Assembly: GCA_028565635.1 (NCBI GenBank)
Contig: JAOXYB010037185.1
Coordinates: forward strand, 1 to 13,617
Direction of reading: 5' to 3'
From: Phoronis ovalis
Taxonomy: Eukaryota > Phoronida > Phoronidae
Length of the DNA stretch: 13,617 bases
Shown here: positions 11,100 to 13,617 of the stretch, one piece after another
Position numbering within the stretch: position 1 is the stretch's first letter
Layout of the letters: every line of letters begins with the position of its first letter
Translations under genes and position numbers: made by a program
Notes under the pieces: generated by a model
What the model was told of the DNA's origin: nothing
The model's input: only the letters and a program-made list of their open reading frames with translations
Database searches by the model: none

Positions 11100-11189
11100 G
11101 GTGGCAGTAGATATCACAGGACCTCTGTCATGTTGCAAAGAGCATAATATGTTACACTGGACTTTCTAGATTTGATAGTCTTATTCAGT

Positions 11190-11570
11190 TATGCTGAATG
11201 CACATGCGCCCGTAGACTATTTCCATGCATTTATCAGTCACTCCCATGTGAACTCAAACAATCCAGCTTGCTGGTTTTGTGAGTGAAATCGCACAGAGAA
11301 CTGCATCTTTCTCAAAATGCGCATGCTGGGAATGTTTAGGTTCGGACAATGCTCATGAAGGCGGCTCCACCAAGTGCATACAGTGGTCTGTAGGTACTGA
11401 CATCTCATGGCCGTCAGACACTTTTTCAAAAGGGGGGTGCGCTTGTAGTAAATTGTGTCTCGGATCAGGACTGCTGGAGGTCGTGAAGCGGGGGGGGGGT
11501 CCAGCAGGGGTATTACCTTCCATAATCGGCGTTTGGTCCAGGGCCCATTTGAGGGCCATTTTTTAATGAG
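11190..11570. repeat. GC- and CpG-rich island, probable unclassified repeat
   Basis: This block is clearly richer in G+C and CpG than everything around it, with abrupt edges. It holds a near-contiguous hairpin at 11252-11284 and a G10 run at 11490-11499 enclosed by the perfect 8-bp inverted repeat ctgctgga / tccagcag (11471-11478 and 11500-11507). It also has a small ggccc/gggcc hairpin near 11540. Overlapping open frames exist on both strands (for example 11279-11566 +), but stops are scarce here simply because the DNA is GC-rich, and the translations carry no motif I recognise. It is most likely an insertion of foreign or repetitive origin. A diverged gene fragment or a regulatory CpG island is possible. 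Confidence 0.45.
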
Positions 11571-12258
11571 TGCTATGTCCTCCCTCTTTCTAAATTGATT
11601 ATAAAATCATAATTAAAACATTGTTTTAAAATAATATATGGGGGAAAAATAAAAAATTAGTGTTGCATGTAATGTAGAGACCAGCAGTATGCCATTTTTT
11701 AAAATTAGAATACATTTTGTTTGTCTGATCTTCGTGAATTAGACGGATAGACATAACAAGGGGTTTAGGAAAAAATCGAGCGCATCTGTACCTAACACAA
11801 GTTTTACATTTATTTTGATTGTACAGTTGCATAGTTATGCATATTTGGTGAAAGTGCGATAATTAGGTAAAGAATTACGCTTGTTTCATCTATTTTCATT
11901 ACCCTAATTTTTTTTAATGTCACTTTTTATAATATTAAAGACTTTAAGTCAATATTAGACAATTAAAATCTCAGTCATAACAATTTATTTGTTTTCAGTA
12001 GCCCCTTAAATAAACTGCACCAGAATTGAATGAGTTGAATGAATACTATGGAATGCCAGTAGTAGAATTTATTTGAAGTTCTTGCAACACAATAAAAGTA
12101 CAACATAAAATGCTAAAAACAATGCACAGCAAATAAAACTGAATGCTACCATTAATTTATTCAATCTATATATGTTAGCTGTACATTTTACAATGGAAAT
12201 ATCACAAGTTATAGTTACATTTAATAAAATAATACAATTCGAATTGATGTGAATATAT
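11571..12258 (+). other. IMMP2L: AT-rich intron, nothing recognised
   Basis: This stretch lies between the GC-rich island and the 3' end of the minus-strand remnant. It has many A/T runs and AATAAA-like hexamers, as expected from base composition. There is no coding or RNA gene signal. Confidence 0.5.
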
Positions 12259-12264
12259 TTTTAT
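12259..12264 (-). promoter_or_regulatory. Possible polyadenylation signal (AATAAA, minus strand)
   Basis: On the minus strand AATAAA lies about 35 nt after the stop codon of the 12299-12778 remnant. The spacing fits a compact 3' untranslated region of a mobile-element gene. The hexamer is common by chance in DNA this AT-rich, so the assignment is tentative. Confidence 0.35.
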
Positions 12265-12298
12265 TGTAACTCAGGAGTAGCAGCAGTTAGGTGCTGTT

Positions 12299-12778
12299 TC
12301 AAGACAGATTTAGTTGTTCAATTTGATTTTTAATCCCACAATATGTTCGTGTGTACACATTGAATTTTGAATGTATTGATTCTACCCCTTGCTCGAACAT
12401 TAAAGCAAAACCTACCCCCCATGTTTTAAGCCAAGCAACTGCATGGTCCTCTAAGAGGTGCTGCTTCAGAGTTATTCTACAATTAGTGAATGTTTCTCTA
12501 AAGAATAACAGATACTCAGTAATCAAAACCTCTACTCTTTCAATTTCCTCATCAGTGATAATGCGGGAATGTGATATTGCTGTATGGATTTTCGAGTATT
12601 TTTCGTTTAATGTTTTAAATTTTGTGGCTATTTCGCGAGATTTTTCAATAGTAGTATGTGAGGTTGTACATTCTAGTGTCTTGATAGGAATACTGTCATA
12701 GATACTTGTATAGACGGACTGCTGCAAGTATTTGTGACAGTGATTCCCTACAAAAGCATTACCATGCAGGGGTCGATC
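12299..12778 (-). pseudogene. Remnant of a multicopy transposon-associated protein (C-terminal part)
   Basis: A minus-strand frame of 159 codons runs from after an in-frame stop (12779-12781) to TGA at 12299-12301. It contains, in order, HGNAFVGNH (residues 5-13), a charged and probably helical middle with TDEEIERVE, then LEDH (109-112), WGVG, EQGVESIH (129-136) and FN. This pattern of HGxxFxGNH early and LEDH...EQGxESxH late resembles a protein family I have seen repeated in many invertebrate genomes and taken to be transposon-derived. I cannot name its superfamily. There is no Met start at the beginning (residue 18 is TTG-encoded Leu), and the N-terminal part is absent. The first residues (DRPL) come from a neighbouring repeat that begins at 12767, so the original frame is truncated at HGN. 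The ORF is antisense to the host gene. A domesticated exon cannot be excluded. Confidence 0.6.
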
Positions 12779-12990
12779 TTAACTTTTTAGGCTGGTGGTC
12801 AAGTGGACCACCAGTATCACGGTTGAGGTGGTCCACATAAAAGTTTGTTGGTCAAGATAGTATCCAGGCAAGCGACCACAGAACGCGAAGCGAAACTAGG
12901 TGGGGCTGGGGGCATGCTCCCCGGAATTTTTTTTAAATAATTGGTGCGATTTCCTGCAATCTGGCATATTATGGGACTCTTTTTAGCCTT
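12767..12990. mobile_element. Interspersed repeat beginning CAGGGGTCGA, inserted into the remnant
   Basis: The block begins CAGGGGTCGATCTTAAC, like the CAGGG ends of hAT-type elements. It carries nested hairpins: ctggtggtc/gaccaccag (12792-12800 with 12806-12814) and gtggaccacc/ggtggtccac (12803-12812 with 12827-12836). It then has a GC-rich stretch with gaacgcgaagcg and the near-palindrome gggggcatgctccccgg (12908-12924), followed by a T/A-rich tail. The last motif is familiar to me from dispersed repeats in aquatic invertebrate genomes. Its matching far end and a target-site duplication were not found, so it is probably truncated and the right edge is approximate. Confidence 0.5.
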
Positions 12991-13617
12991 GACACACTGC
13001 CACTTTTATACAAAACATTTACTATGCAGTTACTATCCAGTGTTTATCTAGTAATTTTTATTTTCAAATCAAAGTACTGATAAATAATAATTTTAGTGTG
13101 TGTGTCATTGAGTGTAAGTCAGATTATTAAGAGCTAGCGCGGAACGTCAGGAACCAGGACTACGAAATCTAATGATTTATTTTTAAGCCGAACACACATA
13201 TTTTGTTATGAATAAGAATAAATATTTTAGGGTAGTTTTAATTTGTTATTACATGATTATAAATTTATATACCCTATACACAATTGTATACATGTAAAAG
13301 TTGGGGAAGGAAGTAATAAATACTGGAAAAGGTTATGTTAGTTATTGACAACTACAATTTTTAGAACTGGGCCTGTTCTTTGACAACCCATCTAATGTGA
13401 TAAGGTACATCAAGAGATGTGTACTATCTAATAGCATACTTAGAGGTCAGAATAAGTGTCATTCACAAAGTTTTGGTGTGCCTTATTAAGGAGCACATGA
13501 AAGTTCATGCAAAATTAAATATTTGTTTTTTACTTTTTTACAAAATTTTGTAGGAGCATATTCCAACAGGAAGTATTTTTCTAACAAAGCATGCCTTTTG
13601 AAGGTCAAGTTACAATT
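12991..13617 (+). other. IMMP2L: AT-rich intron to the end of the window
   Basis: No gene or named repeat was recognised. Near the end a pyrimidine-rich tract precedes TAG at 13551-13553, followed by a short open frame (13554-13601). It is discussed as a weak exon candidate and is not called here. Confidence 0.5.

Noticed and set aside
11279-11566. 95-residue plus-strand frame and overlapping minus-strand frames in the GC-rich island
   Set aside because: Open frames on both strands are expected where GC content is high. No translation shows a recognisable domain, so I describe the island and call no gene.
12351-12701. 116-residue plus-strand frame
   Set aside because: It is the antisense shadow of the minus-strand transposon remnant, which carries the recognisable motifs.
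1-13617. CRISPR array, defence island, tRNA or other novel gene system
   Set aside because: There are no regularly spaced direct repeats, no cloverleaf with a GTTCRANNC T-arm, and no cluster of intact genes. The window is an intron-exon-intron piece with transposon relics.

Overview
This window looks like non-coding DNA from inside a large gene of an animal, most likely an invertebrate. By eye it is about two-thirds A+T. It has no prokaryotic gene density, no operons and no Shine-Dalgarno-led reading frames. The only convincing cellular coding sequence is one short internal exon with consensus splice sites. That exon (10353-10418, + strand) encodes 21 complete codons whose translation, reading SPFKAEQKIIKRIV followed by GLEGDTV, matches the catalytic-lysine segment of mitochondrial inner membrane protease subunit 2 (IMP2/IMMP2L). 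The window is therefore read as at least 10.3 kb of upstream intron, one exon, and at least 3.2 kb of downstream intron of an IMMP2L orthologue. IMMP2L is known for very large introns in vertebrates, which fits this layout.

Layout. 1-4897: AT-rich intron with no recognisable gene and only small AT palindromes. 4898-5245: a long imperfect palindrome, probably a foldback or MITE-like element, with inner 74-bp arms that align without gaps at about 89% identity. 5246-10352: AT-rich intron with small hairpins, ending in a strong polypyrimidine tract and acceptor. 10353-10418: the IMMP2L exon. 10739-11092: a second non-autonomous element with terminal inverted repeats of about 80-86 bp, flanked by the direct repeat GCTGATA. 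11190-11570: a GC- and CpG-rich island of unknown origin with a G10 tract inside a hairpin. 12299-12778 (- strand): a degraded coding remnant that resembles the C-terminal part of a multicopy, transposon-associated protein family of invertebrates (motifs HGNAFVGNH, LEDH, EQGVESIH). It has its own AATAAA downstream and is interrupted upstream by a second repeat starting CAGGGGTCGA at 12767. 12991-13617: AT-rich intron, with a weak exon-like signal at the very end.

The genes here do not form a system. One housekeeping protease gene is the host, and its introns have collected several unrelated mobile-element relics, clustered in the 3.2 kb after the exon. I found no CRISPR array, tRNA, rRNA, operon or defence island. 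The species cannot be fixed from the sequence. The repeat types suggest an aquatic invertebrate, but that is an inference from general familiarity with such repeats and not from a search.
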